16,100 nt of DNA from Gemmatimonadota bacterium (lineage in GTDB: Bacteria; Latescibacterota; UBA2968; UBA8231). The stretch spans positions 1 through 16,100 of the forward strand of contig PATE01000048.1 of NCBI GenBank assembly GCA_002712305.1, read 5' to 3'. A program made the translations under genes and the position numbers. This document shows positions 1 through 9,161 of this stretch, piece after piece. How positions within the stretch are numbered: the stretch's first letter is position 1; each line of letters starts with the position of its first letter. A model generated the notes under the pieces. That model was not told the origin of the DNA. It saw nothing but the letters and a program-made list of their open reading frames with translations, and ran no database searches.

Positions 1-2
1 TG

Positions 3-221
3 GGGGCATGTTATTGGTTCATTTTCCATTTGCCCCCCGAAAACTGGCCATCGGCGGGGATACAGCGCGTCACGATCACTCTCGAACGTCGTGCAGCAGA
101 CGTGGAGCCAGCCATGTCGGTTCGCGATATCGAGTTCGAGGTTCGCTATCTGATGGGAAAGGCCCATCGGCGCGACAACAATGACGCGGATCTGGGTCAA
201 GTCAACTGGGGGAACCTCTGA
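3..221 (+). CDS. Hypothetical protein, C-terminal fragment (5' end outside the window)
   Basis: The reading frame is open from the window edge (first complete codon at 3) to a TGA at 219-221, so what is visible is about 72 C-terminal residues. A TTG at 30 could be read as a start, but the frame is coding-like before it (hydrophobic WFIFHLPPENWP), so truncation is more likely. The visible part alternates hydrophobic and charged residues (IQRVTITLERR, VRDIEFEVRYL), suggesting beta strands, and ends in QVNWGNL. The codons mostly end in G or C like the neighbours. The stop overlaps the ATG of the next gene by one base (TGATG), which implies co-transcription and probably coupled translation. I do not recognise the family. 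Confidence 0.55.
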   Translation, partial: GACYWFIFHLPPENWPSAGIQRVTITLERRAADVEPAMSVRDIEFEVRYLMGKAHRRDNNDADLGQVNWGNL

Positions 222-730
222 TGGACTGGGAGATCAAGCGGCGGGGGCGGGTCACGTACTATCGAAAGAAGACCAATCGGGTGTTCTCCGATCTCGTCGT
301 CGAAGAACTGGACAATGGCGATCTGAAGATCCGCTTCGTGGGCATGACGGGAGCCAGGGCGGCCACCAACGAACTCGACCTTGATGATACAGCGCGCATG
401 GATCCGGAGCGAGAGATCCCTCGCACCTTCGATACGTGGGACCTCTACGTGCGTGAGGCGGGGATCTGTGACGGGCTCAGGGATCTCGATTTCCTCGAGG
501 TCCACTCCTTTGGAGCTGCCCCGAAAGAGCCTAGCCCGATCACCGACCCGGAGGGTTATGCGGCGGAGAAGAAGCGCATCCGCTCAGCGTATTCTGAAGC
601 GTATGCCAACTACTGGGAGACAAAACTCCCTGACAACGGCCTGCCCGTTCGTTTCACCGTCTATCTGGAGGAGTTGCCCGACGTCGACGCGTGTTACGAA
701 CTGAGTGCCGTCGCGTTGCTGCAGAGATAG
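221..730 (+). CDS. Hypothetical protein, 169 aa, translationally coupled to the upstream gene
   Basis: The ATG at 221 shares its A with the TGA of the preceding gene, and a G-rich Shine-Dalgarno (GGGGGAA, 207-213) sits 7 nt upstream. The product is soluble and acidic, with no signal peptide or membrane segment. The N-terminal ~55 residues look beta-rich (RVTYYRKK, DLVVEELDNGDLKIRFVGM). A charged helix follows around residues 110-135 (EGYAAEKKRIRSAYSEAYANYWETK), and another strand-like stretch (LPVRFTVYLEEL) lies near the C-terminus. No catalytic motif or known domain was recognised. It probably works with the protein encoded upstream. The 85-bp gap to the next gene could hold a promoter or be read through. 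Confidence 0.7.
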   Translation: MDWEIKRRGRVTYYRKKTNRVFSDLVVEELDNGDLKIRFVGMTGARAATNELDLDDTARMDPEREIPRTFDTWDLYVREAGICDGLRDLDFLEVHSFGAAPKEPSPITDPEGYAAEKKRIRSAYSEAYANYWETKLPDNGLPVRFTVYLEELPDVDACYELSAVALLQR

Positions 731-815
731 GCCTACCGACAGATCGCGGCGTCAACCAAGAACACCGTGAACTCAGTGGTCATGTTTACGATTCAGAAGA
801 TGGGGAAATTCGGGA

Positions 816-1922
816 ATGGAAACGACAAGAATCGGCATCATCGGCTGTGGCACGATCAGCGGCGCCTATCTGAGTATCGCCAAGGAGTGGCACATTCTCG
901 AGGTGGATGCGGTGGCCGATCTGGTGCCCGATCGGGCTCGGGAACGGGCTGAAGAATTCGAAGTGCGACGTGTCATGACCGTCGATGCTCTGCTCGCCGA
1001 CGATGATCTCGATATCGTCGTGAATCTGACGATCCCCAATGCCCACTATGAAGTTGCCCTGGCAGCTTTGGAAGCGGGCAAGGCCGTGTACAATGAGAAA
1101 CCTCTGACGATCGATCGCGACGAAGGCGCCGCCCTCGTCGCCAAGGCGAGCAGCTCGGGGTGCTTGCTCGGTGGAGCGCCAGACACGTTTCTTGGCGGCG
1201 GGATTCAAACTTGCCGCAAGCTGATCGATGACGGTTGGATCGGCGAACCCGTCGCTGCATCGGCATTTATGATGGGCCACGGGCATGAGAGCTGGCATCC
1301 CGATCCCGCCTTCTACTACAAACTTGGTGGCGGTCCCATGTTCGACATGGGCCCCTACTATCTCACTGCTCTGGTCAATCTGCTCGGACCGGTGACACGG
1401 GTCACGGGCATGGCTCGCACGACTTTTCCGCAGCGCACGATCACCAGCGAGCCCAAGTATGGTGAGATCATCGATGTGGAAGTCCCAACGCACGTAGCGG
1501 GTGTGATGGAGTTCGCCAGTGGGGCCGTGGGAACCATCACGACCAGTTTTGATGTCTGGGGTGGTCGCTTGCCCTTCATCGAGATCTACGGCACCGAAGG
1601 CTCTCTGGCGGTGCCGAATCCGAACACCTTTGGCGGTCCTGTTCTGATCAAGGGGGGAAGTCGCGGTGGAGATTGGCAGGAGGTTCCCCTGTCTCACCCC
1701 AATCAGGAGAACAGTCGGAGTATCGGTGTCGCCGACATGGCCTACGCCCAGCGCTCAGGGCGGGCTCACCGGGCCAATGGGGAGTTGACCTATCACGTGC
1801 TGGATCTGATGCACGCATTTCACGATGCGCAGCAGGCGACGGGGTTTGTCGAGATTACCAGTACCTGCCAGCGTCCAGCGGCGCTGCCCGTGGGCCTCCT
1901 GCCGGGGCATCTGGACCCCTGA
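816..1922 (+). CDS. Gfo/Idh/MocA family NAD(P)-dependent oxidoreductase
   Basis: A 368-aa cytoplasmic protein of normal length for the family. The N-terminal Rossmann fold shows the dinucleotide motif [10 protein letters not shown] (residues 6-15), an acidic residue after beta-2 ([10 protein letters not shown]) and the diagnostic EKP signature (NEKPL, 93-97). The C-terminal alpha/beta domain has the family pattern [16 protein letters not shown] (171-186), whose Asp and Tyr line the active site, and the usual EIYGTEGSL strand (256-263). It ends with the common [12 protein letters not shown] tail. Members oxidise or reduce sugars, inositols or their phosphates, but the substrate cannot be read from sequence. 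The ATG at 816 follows GGGGAA (802-807) at 8-nt spacing. The same-strand membrane trio downstream is separated by 284 bp, so it is probably a separate transcription unit. Confidence 0.93.
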   Translation: METTRIGIIGCGTISGAYLSIAKEWHILEVDAVADLVPDRARERAEEFEVRRVMTVDALLADDDLDIVVNLTIPNAHYEVALAALEAGKAVYNEKPLTIDRDEGAALVAKASSSGCLLGGAPDTFLGGGIQTCRKLIDDGWIGEPVAASAFMMGHGHESWHPDPAFYYKLGGGPMFDMGPYYLTALVNLLGPVTRVTGMARTTFPQRTITSEPKYGEIIDVEVPTHVAGVMEFASGAVGTITTSFDVWGGRLPFIEIYGTEGSLAVPNPNTFGGPVLIKGGSRGGDWQEVPLSHPNQENSRSIGVADMAYAQRSGRAHRANGELTYHVLDLMHAFHDAQQATGFVEITSTCQRPAALPVGLLPGHLDP

Positions 1923-1938
1923 TCCTTGAATTGATGCC

Positions 1939-1957
1939 TCCCCTAATCGGAAGGGGA
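1939..1957 (+). terminator. Small hairpin downstream of the Gfo/Idh/MocA gene, weak terminator candidate
   Basis: TCCCCT (1939-1944) pairs perfectly with AGGGGA (1952-1957) around a 7-nt loop, starting 16 bases after the stop codon. There is no U-tract, so it is not a canonical intrinsic terminator. It may be a Rho-assisted end or a 3'-end stabiliser. The rest of the 284-bp gap (1923-2206) holds a GTGGG/CCCAC pair (1976-1980 / 1991-1995), the promoter candidate listed next and a 6-bp hairpin (TCGGTA 2079-2084 / TACCGA 2097-2102). No ORF stands out in it. Confidence 0.25.
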
Positions 1958-2024
1958 CAGCGGGTGTGTTCTCGAGTGGGAATCTTGGCACCCACACTCT
2001 AGACAGCGGCGCCCTATCGACAAC

Positions 2025-2054
2025 TTGACAGTTCTCGGTGATGGGCGGTAAGCT
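2025..2054 (+). promoter_or_regulatory. Candidate sigma-70-type promoter for the membrane-transporter trio
   Basis: A perfect -35 box TTGACA (2025-2030) is followed 18 bp later by a poor -10 match TAAGCT (2049-2054; three of six consensus bases). It would leave a leader of roughly 145 nt before the GTG start at 2207, containing the 2079-2102 hairpin. The position and strand fit the start of the three-gene cluster. This rests on consensus matching only. Confidence 0.35.
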
Positions 2055-2206
2055 AAGCCCTGTCTGCAGTCGCGATCTTCGGTAAATGAAACGTCGTACC
2101 GAGATGGTGCCTGCACGATGTACTCTGACCCCCAAAACCAACCCAACTTAATGCATCCGCCCCATTCGAGCCGACGCATCGCCTCCTGGCATATCGAGGT
2201 CATGCG

Positions 2207-4369
2207 GTGAGGATCGGTCTCCCAGACGATTTTCGAAACTATCTGTCCATGCGGGGGGCCTCAGTCACCCGCGAGGAGGAGGCGTCTCACCAGCCGCTGA
2301 CACCACGGGCTCTCGTGATCGGCGCCTTTCTGTCCTTCTTCCTCGGCGTCGGCGCCAACTACGCCGACATCGTGATCAAGGGCAGCTACATGACCCTCGA
2401 CTTCAGTACGCCGGGGGCCATTTTCGTTTTCCTCATCGTCGTGGGTTTTCTCAACTCTCTGTTCAAGTGGACGGGCCGCCATGTGCTGTTCAGTGGCGTC
2501 GTCACCCTGGCCCTCGCCTTCTGGTGGGCCTGGCATTTCTCACCCTACGACAAACTCTACGTCTACTCGCCCGGTGTGCTCTTTTCGGCCTTCATGGTGC
2601 TCGCCATGCTGGCCAATACCGTTCTTGCGGGCATGGGCCGCAATCTCGCTCTGAATCGGTCAGAGCTGATCGTCGTCTATATCATGCTCATCGTTGTGGC
2701 GTCGATCGCCACCATGGGTGTGTGTGAGACGATTCTACCGGCAATCACGGGGGTCTTCTACTACGCCTCGCCTGAGAACAAGTGGGCGGAAGTGCTGTTT
2801 CCCCATCTGCCGGATATGCTTCTGCTCAACGATGGCGAACAGAACCGAACCTTCTACGAGGGTTTCGGAACGACGGACTACGTCATTCCGTGGTCGATTT
2901 GGATCCGCCCCATGGCGATCTGGGGGATCTTCCTGTTGGCTCTCTACGTGGTGATGATCAGCATCTCCGTCATCCTGCGTCGTCAATGGATGGATCGTGA
3001 GCGCCTTTCCTATCCACTGGTTCAGGCTGCCCAGTCGATCATTCGCGGCGAAGACGAGAACACGGTCATCAATCCGTTCTTCAAGAGCCGGGCCATGTGG
3101 GCGGGGGCGTCGCTACCGATGCTCGTCGGTCTGTTTACGGGCCTCAACAAGTATCTGGGTGGTTGGCCGCTGATCCCGACGGCGTGGAGCTTTCCCATCG
3201 GGTTTGGTCAGTCGATCAACATGACCATCAGTTTCGCCGTGGTCGGATTCTCCTATCTCATCGGTCCCGACATCGCCATGGGGATCTGGGGCTTTGCGCT
3301 GCTGTCGAAGATTGAGAAGATGGTCTTCGTCGCCAACGGCGTGACGAAGCAGCAGGACGTCTGGGCTGTGACGGTGACCGAACTGCTCAATTATCAGGGC
3401 ATGGGGGCCCTGATCGTCTTTGTCGCCATCGGCCTGTGGGTGGGGCGTGAGCACCTCAAGCAGGTAGGTCTGCGCTTCCTGGGTCGTGATTCTGAACTGA
3501 GTGATGACAACGAAATCATGTCCTACAGGGCTGCCGTCACCGGAGCCCTCGTTGGGACGCTGGTGATGATCGGATGGTTCGTCGCCCTCGGAACACCGGT
3601 CTGGGCGGCGACGATCTTCATCTTCATACTGATGGTCATCTTCACAGGCCTTTCTCGCGTCGTCGCCGAATCGGGCATTGCGGCCATCATTACTCCGCTC
3701 AATGCTCCCGACTTCATGATCTACGGCATTGGCTCCAAGCTCCTCGGAGCCCAGGCCGTGACCAACTTCACCTTCGGCTACATCTACGCCGCAGACATTC
3801 GCGTTTTCCTCATGGGATTGGTTGCCAACGGTCTGAAGCTGATCGAGGGTATGAGCAGGCCTGATCGTCGAATCGTCTTTTGGTCGATTCTGGTCGCCAT
3901 TTTTCTCGGAGTCACGGGGTCCCTGTATACGGTGTTGGAATTGGGCTACAAGGAGGGTGGCATCAACTCGAATGCCTGGTTTTTCAACAGTATGCCCAAT
4001 ATCATCTACCGGACCGCCGTCAAAGGCATAGAAAACGAAGGGTTGTACTGGCCAGGCATGGGGGCGATGGGACTCGGCGGTGGGGCGATGCTCATGTTTA
4101 CCTGGCTTCGCCAACGATTCCTCTGGTGGCCCCTGCACCCGATCGGTTTTCCCATTATGTCCAGTTGGCTGGTGGACTGGATGTGGTTCAGCATCTTCTT
4201 CGCATGGCTGATCAAGATCATCGTCCTGAAATACGGAGGCGCCGAATTGTATGCGAAGAGCCGAAATTTCTTTCTCGGCATGATTGCGGGACGCATGTTT
4301 ATCAGTGGCGGTTGGCTCGTTGTCGACTATCTAACCGGTACGGTCAGTAATTCGATCTTCTGGATTTGA
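2207..4369 (+). CDS. DUF6785/DUF6784 family polytopic membrane protein (putative transporter)
   Basis: A 720-aa integral membrane protein with about 14 hydrophobic segments spread over residues 33-715. The pattern matches the DUF6785 family as I recall it: an N-terminal LTPRALVIGAFLSFFLG segment, an ELIVVYIMLIVV helix (153-164), then PENKWAEVLFPHLPDML (189-205), the loop RRQWMDRERLSYPLVQ (258-273), and a C-terminal DUF6784-like block with RQRFLWWPLHPIGFPI (635-650). The loop with LSYPLVQ resembles the LPFPT loop of OPT oligopeptide transporters, and SGIAAIITPLNAPDF resembles a re-entrant substrate region, so distant OPT kinship is plausible but unproven. The substrate is unknown. I chose the GTG at 2207 because GAGG (2196-2199) lies 7 nt upstream; the next Met (residue 15) would lose a charged N-terminus. 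It is the first gene of the trio, 66 bp before the next. Confidence 0.85.
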   Translation: MRIGLPDDFRNYLSMRGASVTREEEASHQPLTPRALVIGAFLSFFLGVGANYADIVIKGSYMTLDFSTPGAIFVFLIVVGFLNSLFKWTGRHVLFSGVVTLALAFWWAWHFSPYDKLYVYSPGVLFSAFMVLAMLANTVLAGMGRNLALNRSELIVVYIMLIVVASIATMGVCETILPAITGVFYYASPENKWAEVLFPHLPDMLLLNDGEQNRTFYEGFGTTDYVIPWSIWIRPMAIWGIFLLALYVVMISISVILRRQWMDRERLSYPLVQAAQSIIRGEDENTVINPFFKSRAMWAGASLPMLVGLFTGLNKYLGGWPLIPTAWSFPIGFGQSINMTISFAVVGFSYLIGPDIAMGIWGFALLSKIEKMVFVANGVTKQQDVWAVTVTELLNYQGMGALIVFVAIGLWVGREHLKQVGLRFLGRDSELSDDNEIMSYRAAVTGALVGTLVMIGWFVALGTPVWAATIFIFILMVIFTGLSRVVAESGIAAIITPLNAPDFMIYGIGSKLLGAQAVTNFTFGYIYAADIRVFLMGLVANGLKLIEGMSRPDRRIVFWSILVAIFLGVTGSLYTVLELGYKEGGINSNAWFFNSMPNIIYRTAVKGIENEGLYWPGMGAMGLGGGAMLMFTWLRQRFLWWPLHPIGFPIMSSWLVDWMWFSIFFAWLIKIIVLKYGGAELYAKSRNFFLGMIAGRMFISGGWLVVDYLTGTVSNSIFWI

Positions 4370-4435
4370 AGGTGATGGTGCGTTTCATTCCCCGAGGCTC
4401 GGCGTGACCCAAACTCTACAAGGAAGTCTGTTCAG

Positions 4436-7400
4436 GTGAGATTTCGTTTGCGACATGGCCTGTCGATTCTGGCATTGATGCTTGTGGGGGCTGCTCTTGT
4501 GCAGCCCGTGCGAGCGCAGCAGCCGGAGACGGTGCGCAGGATCTCGGCGACGGTTCGGGAGTTGTCGTCGCACGGCTCCCGGATGCCGGGATACCCGGGC
4601 GATCGACATGCCGCAGACTATGTCGAGGCTCAGTTGAAAGCTGCCGGCGTTCACGGCGTGACGCGCGAACCCTACGACGTCACCGTACCGATCGACAAGG
4701 GTGCGGGTCTCGAGTTGCTCGACGACGATGGCCATGTCGTCGACGAGATCGGTCTGCTCTCCCTCTGGCCGAACCTGGTGCGGACGAACACCCTGGGGCC
4801 GGAGGGGCTTTCCGGGCACCTGTTTTACGCCGGCAATGGGGAATACGAGGATTTCAATGGCTTCCACGTGGATGGCGCCATCGTCCTCATGGAGTTCAAT
4901 ACCTGGAAAAACTGGAAGAACGCCGCCGCTCTCGGTGCACGGGCCGTCATTTTCATCGAACCCGAGTCCAGCACGCTGTGGGAGTCCCGCTTCAAATGGA
5001 GCTGGGCACCCGTCCATATGCCTCGATTCTGGCTCTCTCGTCAGGCAGCCCTGGCGCTGAAAGAGCGACTGGACGGTGGCCAGCTCTCGGCGCGCCTCCA
5101 TGCGCAGATGGTCTTCGAAAGCCACACGACGTGGAATCTGTGGGGAACCGTCCCGGGTCAAGATCCGGAGTTGGCCGACGACATCATCGCCATCCAGGCC
5201 TACTACGATGGAATCTCGGTCGTCCCTGCCGACAACCCAGCCGCTGAGTCCACGGGCAGCATTGCAGCCCTGTTAGAGTTTGCCCGATATCTGAGGGAGC
5301 ATCCACCAGGGCGCACGGTCGTCCTGATCGCCTCAGGATCGAACTTCCAGGGGCAGCGGGGGCTGTTTGAGTGGTTCGACGTGCACGCCCGCTCTGTGGA
5401 CCCTTTCCGCGAGCGCATGCCAAAACGATTCGTCGCCGACTCATTGGATGTGGAACGACTGATCCGCGAATCGACCAGCAGGGGACTGTCGCTCGACTCA
5501 TTGGGAATCAAGCTGCGATCCGTCGCCGGGCGAACACCGGTCTTTGAATCGGTCGATCAGCCGAGGCTGGAGGCCCTGCTCAAGCTGCGCCGGATCAAGT
5601 CGGATTCGCTTGGTATTCGACTCGAACCGGACAGTCTCGATATCGACCTGTTCATCGCTCTGGAACTGTCTTCGAAGAGTGACCAGGTCGGGCTCGTGCA
5701 CAGTGCACGGTTGCCAGCTCATCGACGGTATTTCGTCCCCTTCGGTCGAAATTTCACCAGATATGCGCAGCACGCCGGCGAAAGGCTCGAGCGCGACCCA
5801 TCGTCGCTTGTCCAACTGATCAGTCCCGTGAAGGGACTCTCCGACGACAGTTACCTTGACGACGAGGTCTATCGCGAATCAGGTCGAGTCGCTCGCGACG
5901 TGGGGCTGATGGCCTTGAACCTGATCACGACCACCGACAAGCGGATGGTCCTCGATACACCATTGGATACGCCAGATCGCGTCAACGTGGGCAACCTGGC
6001 GCGGCAGTCGGAATTCATCAACGTGACCCTTGAGCAGGCGCTGGCTGACCCGGGCCTGTTTGGTGAAGATCCGGAGACCACGCGAAAGCTCCACGACAAG
6101 AACATCAAAGACATCTTCGTCGCCATTAACGGTCGATTGAGACTGTTGCCGCGGCGCAGCGCAGAACCGAAGGATCCCGTCGGCCATGGGATGGTCGTCA
6201 TCGTCAATGACTTCTACAAGTACATGTGGCGGCCGACGATCTATCTGACCGACAAGCGGGGCGAGTATAATGCCCGTGGTCTCGGCAAGTGGCGCACGCA
6301 GTTACGCGGCTTCAAGGTCGATCCCCTCACCGGCGACGTGACCTACGCCACCGACCATGGCGAACGAGCCCAGAAGATCGGTGCCTGGGAGCAGACGTTG
6401 TCCAAGGTCGAGACGGTGTGGACGACGATCATGTTTCCCGCCGAGAGTATCGAGTTCCACGACCGAGTCCATGCCCATTTCCACTTTACCATGGGCAATA
6501 GTCACAAGCGGATGAAGGTCCTCGACCGTCGCGGCGCGGAGCCCCGTCAGTATGGGTTTGTGATGGGGGATGTCGATGAACAGATGATGGTCCTATACGC
6601 AAGTGAAGATGATTCACTGCGTTTCGTCGATGAGTCCGTGCTTCTGCTCAACAACGTTGGCGCCACGGACGAGGTCAGTGGGCAGGGTGTTGGTTTCGAT
6701 TTCATACGCAATCGCACGATTCCACATGCCATGCTGCAGTCGACGAAGGATATGTGGCGTCTCGACGAAGCGCGGATCGAACGGATGCGCGAATTCGCGA
6801 TCGAGAATCCGCGCATTGACGCTCTCCATCAGCGTGCGGCTCGATCGCTGGAGCGGGCAGAAGCGGCGATGGAGCGGCTCGATTGGGGCGAATACATCAA
6901 ATACGCCCGTGAAGCGATCGGCCTGGAATACAACGCCTATCCGGATGTTCGTGGCACGCAGAATGACGTCATCAACGGACTCGTGTTCTTTGTGGCGCTG
7001 CTGATTCCCGCCGCGTTCTTCGCCGAGCGGCTGATCTTTGCCTCGACGGACATTCGTCGACAGTTGACGCTCTTCGCGGCGATCATGCTCGTGATCTGGG
7101 CGATCCTGTCACAGGTTCATCCCGCCTTCGAATTGGCCGACCCCATCATCATTCTGCTGGCCTTGATGGTCATGGTGATGGCCCTCTTCGTGATCGCTCT
7201 TGTCATGTCGCGCTTCAACGGCTTCATGACCGAACTGCGGCAGGCGCGATCGGGTACCGGAACGGGCGATATCAGCCGTTCCGGCACGGCCTACGTCGCC
7301 TTCATGCTGGGCATTTCCAATATGCGCAGGCGCGTTCTGCGTACCAGCTTGACCCTGGCGACGATCACACTGCTGACCTTCACGGTTCTCTCCTTTACCT

Positions 7401-9118
7401 CGTTCAAGCCGCAGATCCAATTTCTCGGCTTTTCGAAGGACTGGAAGCCCGCCTACCACGGCGTGCTGATGCATGACATTCACTGGTGGTCGTGGGAGTC
7501 AACCCACTTCGACTACCTGGACTCTCACTTCGGCTCACACGGGACCGTCGTGCAGCGTACGTGGGATGTGATGGGTTTCGAGGAAGAAGGCTTCATTCCG
7601 ATTCGCCGGAAGGGAAAGGAGGCAGATGCCCTGGGGGTTATGGGCTTCGAACCCGAAGAGAAGTACGTCACCGGCGTCGATCGGGCACTGATCGCCGGGT
7701 CATGGTTCGAGCGCAAGGATGAGGTCTCGGTGATCCTCTCCGATCAGATCGCCGAGAATCTTGGTGTCACGGCCGAACATGTATTGGCAGGCGAGACGGG
7801 GGACCAGGCGCGACCGCAAGTCTTTATCTACGGTCGATTCTGGGATGTGCGTGGCATCTACGATTCCGAGCTCTATGAGTCGATGCACGACCTCAATGAT
7901 GAGCCATTGACCCCTGCCAAGGAGCGCTTCGAGCAGTTCAACATGCCGGGCATGGACGTCATGTTCATGATGAACGAGATGATGTTCTTCGATTCCGATG
8001 TGGACATCGGGTTTGAGCATCAACCGGCGGAACGGCTCGTCATCGTTCCATACCAGCAATTGGAGAGTATGGGCGCTGATCTGATGTCGGTGGCCATTCA
8101 CTTTGATGAAGGGGCCAATGCCGAAGAACTGATCAAGAGTTATCTGTCACGGGCGAGTTTCCGTCTCTTTGTCGGTATGCCAGACGAAGATGGCGATCTC
8201 AAGACCTATGCCTACACCGCTTTTGGAGCCACCAGTATGGAGGGGATCGGCGCTCTTGTGATCCCCATGCTGATCGCAGCTCTCATCGTTCTGAATACAA
8301 TGATGGGCGCCGTGTATGAGCGATTCCGAGAGATTGGGGTCTACTCCTCCGTGGGACTGGCGCCCATTCACATCTCCTTCCTCTTTGTAGCTGAGGCTTG
8401 TGTTTACGGTGTGCTGGGTGTGGTGATCGGATACATCATCGGGCAAGTGGGCGGCAAGGTTCTGCTTCTACTCGATATGTTGTCGGGGATCTCCCTCAAC
8501 TACTCTTCGACCTCCGCCATCGCTGGGGCGACCCTTGTCATGCTCGTCGTCCTCGCTTCTTCGATCTATCCTGCACGAGTGGCGGCACAACTGGCCGTGC
8601 CGGATGTGGTTCGTCGCTGGCAGTTGCCCGATCCGAAGGACGACGTGTGGCAGTTTCCTTTTCCCTTCACGGTGAATGTGAATGCCGTGCAGAGTCTATG
8701 CGGGTATCTACACACACTGTTCACCTCCTACGGGCACGAATCGGTGGGCAAGATGTACACCGAGCGTACACGGGTTGTGAGGGAAGATCGGCCCGATGGT
8801 CCTCACTACGGGGTACAGCTGTTGCTGTGGCTTGCTCCCTTCGACATGGGGGTCAGTCAGTATCTTCAGTTCACCATGAGGCCGAGCGAGGAAAACCCTC
8901 GAATCTACGAGGTCGAGTTGTTTATTCAGCGGATCAGCGGACCCATCGCATTCTGGCAACGATTGAATCTTGGATTCATGCTCGACCTACGGAAACAGTT
9001 TCTCGTGTGGCAAACCCTGAAGAACGATCTGCAGGAAGAACACGCCGAGATGTGCCGCCAGGTCACCATCGATGCATCAGAAGTTGGGCTTCAGGAGCAG
9101 GAAGAGGCGGCCGGTTGA
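4436..9118 (+). CDS. Pseudo-M28 peptidase-like domain fused to an FtsX/MacB-type permease (1560 aa)
   Basis: Signal peptide at residues 1-28 (RFRLRH, hydrophobic core, cut near VRAQ). Residues 30-300 read as an M28 (Zn-aminopeptidase) fold with an inserted PA-like domain (about 100-230: GAIVLMEFN, ALGARAVIFIEPE). At the M28 metal sites the usual HxD is YYD (256-258), the A-D-D-N-A-S-G stretch is AAESTGS (269-275), and the catalytic Glu-Glu is Ser-Asn (302-303), so activity is doubtful. Residues 400-840 form a large periplasmic region with a helical end. Hydrophobic helices lie near 846-866, 875-895 and 901-925. The FtsX part follows: a helix at 966-988, a MacB-like periplasmic domain (990-1265), three helices (1268-1290, 1315-1342, 1360-1383) with REIGVYSSVGLAP, and a soluble tail (1400-1545). 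The GTG start has AGGAAG 9 nt upstream. No ABC ATPase gene is in the window. Confidence 0.87.
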   Translation: MRFRLRHGLSILALMLVGAALVQPVRAQQPETVRRISATVRELSSHGSRMPGYPGDRHAADYVEAQLKAAGVHGVTREPYDVTVPIDKGAGLELLDDDGHVVDEIGLLSLWPNLVRTNTLGPEGLSGHLFYAGNGEYEDFNGFHVDGAIVLMEFNTWKNWKNAAALGARAVIFIEPESSTLWESRFKWSWAPVHMPRFWLSRQAALALKERLDGGQLSARLHAQMVFESHTTWNLWGTVPGQDPELADDIIAIQAYYDGISVVPADNPAAESTGSIAALLEFARYLREHPPGRTVVLIASGSNFQGQRGLFEWFDVHARSVDPFRERMPKRFVADSLDVERLIRESTSRGLSLDSLGIKLRSVAGRTPVFESVDQPRLEALLKLRRIKSDSLGIRLEPDSLDIDLFIALELSSKSDQVGLVHSARLPAHRRYFVPFGRNFTRYAQHAGERLERDPSSLVQLISPVKGLSDDSYLDDEVYRESGRVARDVGLMALNLITTTDKRMVLDTPLDTPDRVNVGNLARQSEFINVTLEQALADPGLFGEDPETTRKLHDKNIKDIFVAINGRLRLLPRRSAEPKDPVGHGMVVIVNDFYKYMWRPTIYLTDKRGEYNARGLGKWRTQLRGFKVDPLTGDVTYATDHGERAQKIGAWEQTLSKVETVWTTIMFPAESIEFHDRVHAHFHFTMGNSHKRMKVLDRRGAEPRQYGFVMGDVDEQMMVLYASEDDSLRFVDESVLLLNNVGATDEVSGQGVGFDFIRNRTIPHAMLQSTKDMWRLDEARIERMREFAIENPRIDALHQRAARSLERAEAAMERLDWGEYIKYAREAIGLEYNAYPDVRGTQNDVINGLVFFVALLIPAAFFAERLIFASTDIRRQLTLFAAIMLVIWAILSQVHPAFELADPIIILLALMVMVMALFVIALVMSRFNGFMTELRQARSGTGTGDISRSGTAYVAFMLGISNMRRRVLRTSLTLATITLLTFTVLSFTSFKPQIQFLGFSKDWKPAYHGVLMHDIHWWSWESTHFDYLDSHFGSHGTVVQRTWDVMGFEEEGFIPIRRKGKEADALGVMGFEPEEKYVTGVDRALIAGSWFERKDEVSVILSDQIAENLGVTAEHVLAGETGDQARPQVFIYGRFWDVRGIYDSELYESMHDLNDEPLTPAKERFEQFNMPGMDVMFMMNEMMFFDSDVDIGFEHQPAERLVIVPYQQLESMGADLMSVAIHFDEGANAEELIKSYLSRASFRLFVGMPDEDGDLKTYAYTAFGATSMEGIGALVIPMLIAALIVLNTMMGAVYERFREIGVYSSVGLAPIHISFLFVAEACVYGVLGVVIGYIIGQVGGKVLLLLDMLSGISLNYSSTSAIAGATLVMLVVLASSIYPARVAAQLAVPDVVRRWQLPDPKDDVWQFPFPFTVNVNAVQSLCGYLHTLFTSYGHESVGKMYTERTRVVREDRPDGPHYGVQLLLWLAPFDMGVSQYLQFTMRPSEENPRIYEVELFIQRISGPIAFWQRLNLGFMLDLRKQFLVWQTLKNDLQEEHAEMCRQVTIDASEVGLQEQEEAAG

Positions 9119-9161
9119 GATCTCTCCGTCAAAACAGGTCAAGATTCGACGCAAGTCGGAT

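Noticed and set aside
30-221. A complete small gene starting at the TTG at 30
   Set aside because: The same frame is open and coding-like back to the window edge, so a truncated longer gene is more likely.
786-1697. A 303-codon open frame on the minus strand opposite the Gfo/Idh/MocA gene
   Set aside because: The plus strand encodes a complete, motif-bearing dehydrogenase here. The antisense product has no recognisable domain and is a by-product of GC-rich codon use.
3113-4138. A 341-codon minus-strand open frame opposite the DUF6785 gene
   Set aside because: Its product is an Asp/His/Gln-rich low-complexity sequence, the expected antisense shadow of a membrane protein.
4523-5815. Calling the N-terminal half of the fusion an active M28 aminopeptidase
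   Set aside because: The framework fits, but the expected metal ligands and catalytic Glu are not where they should be.
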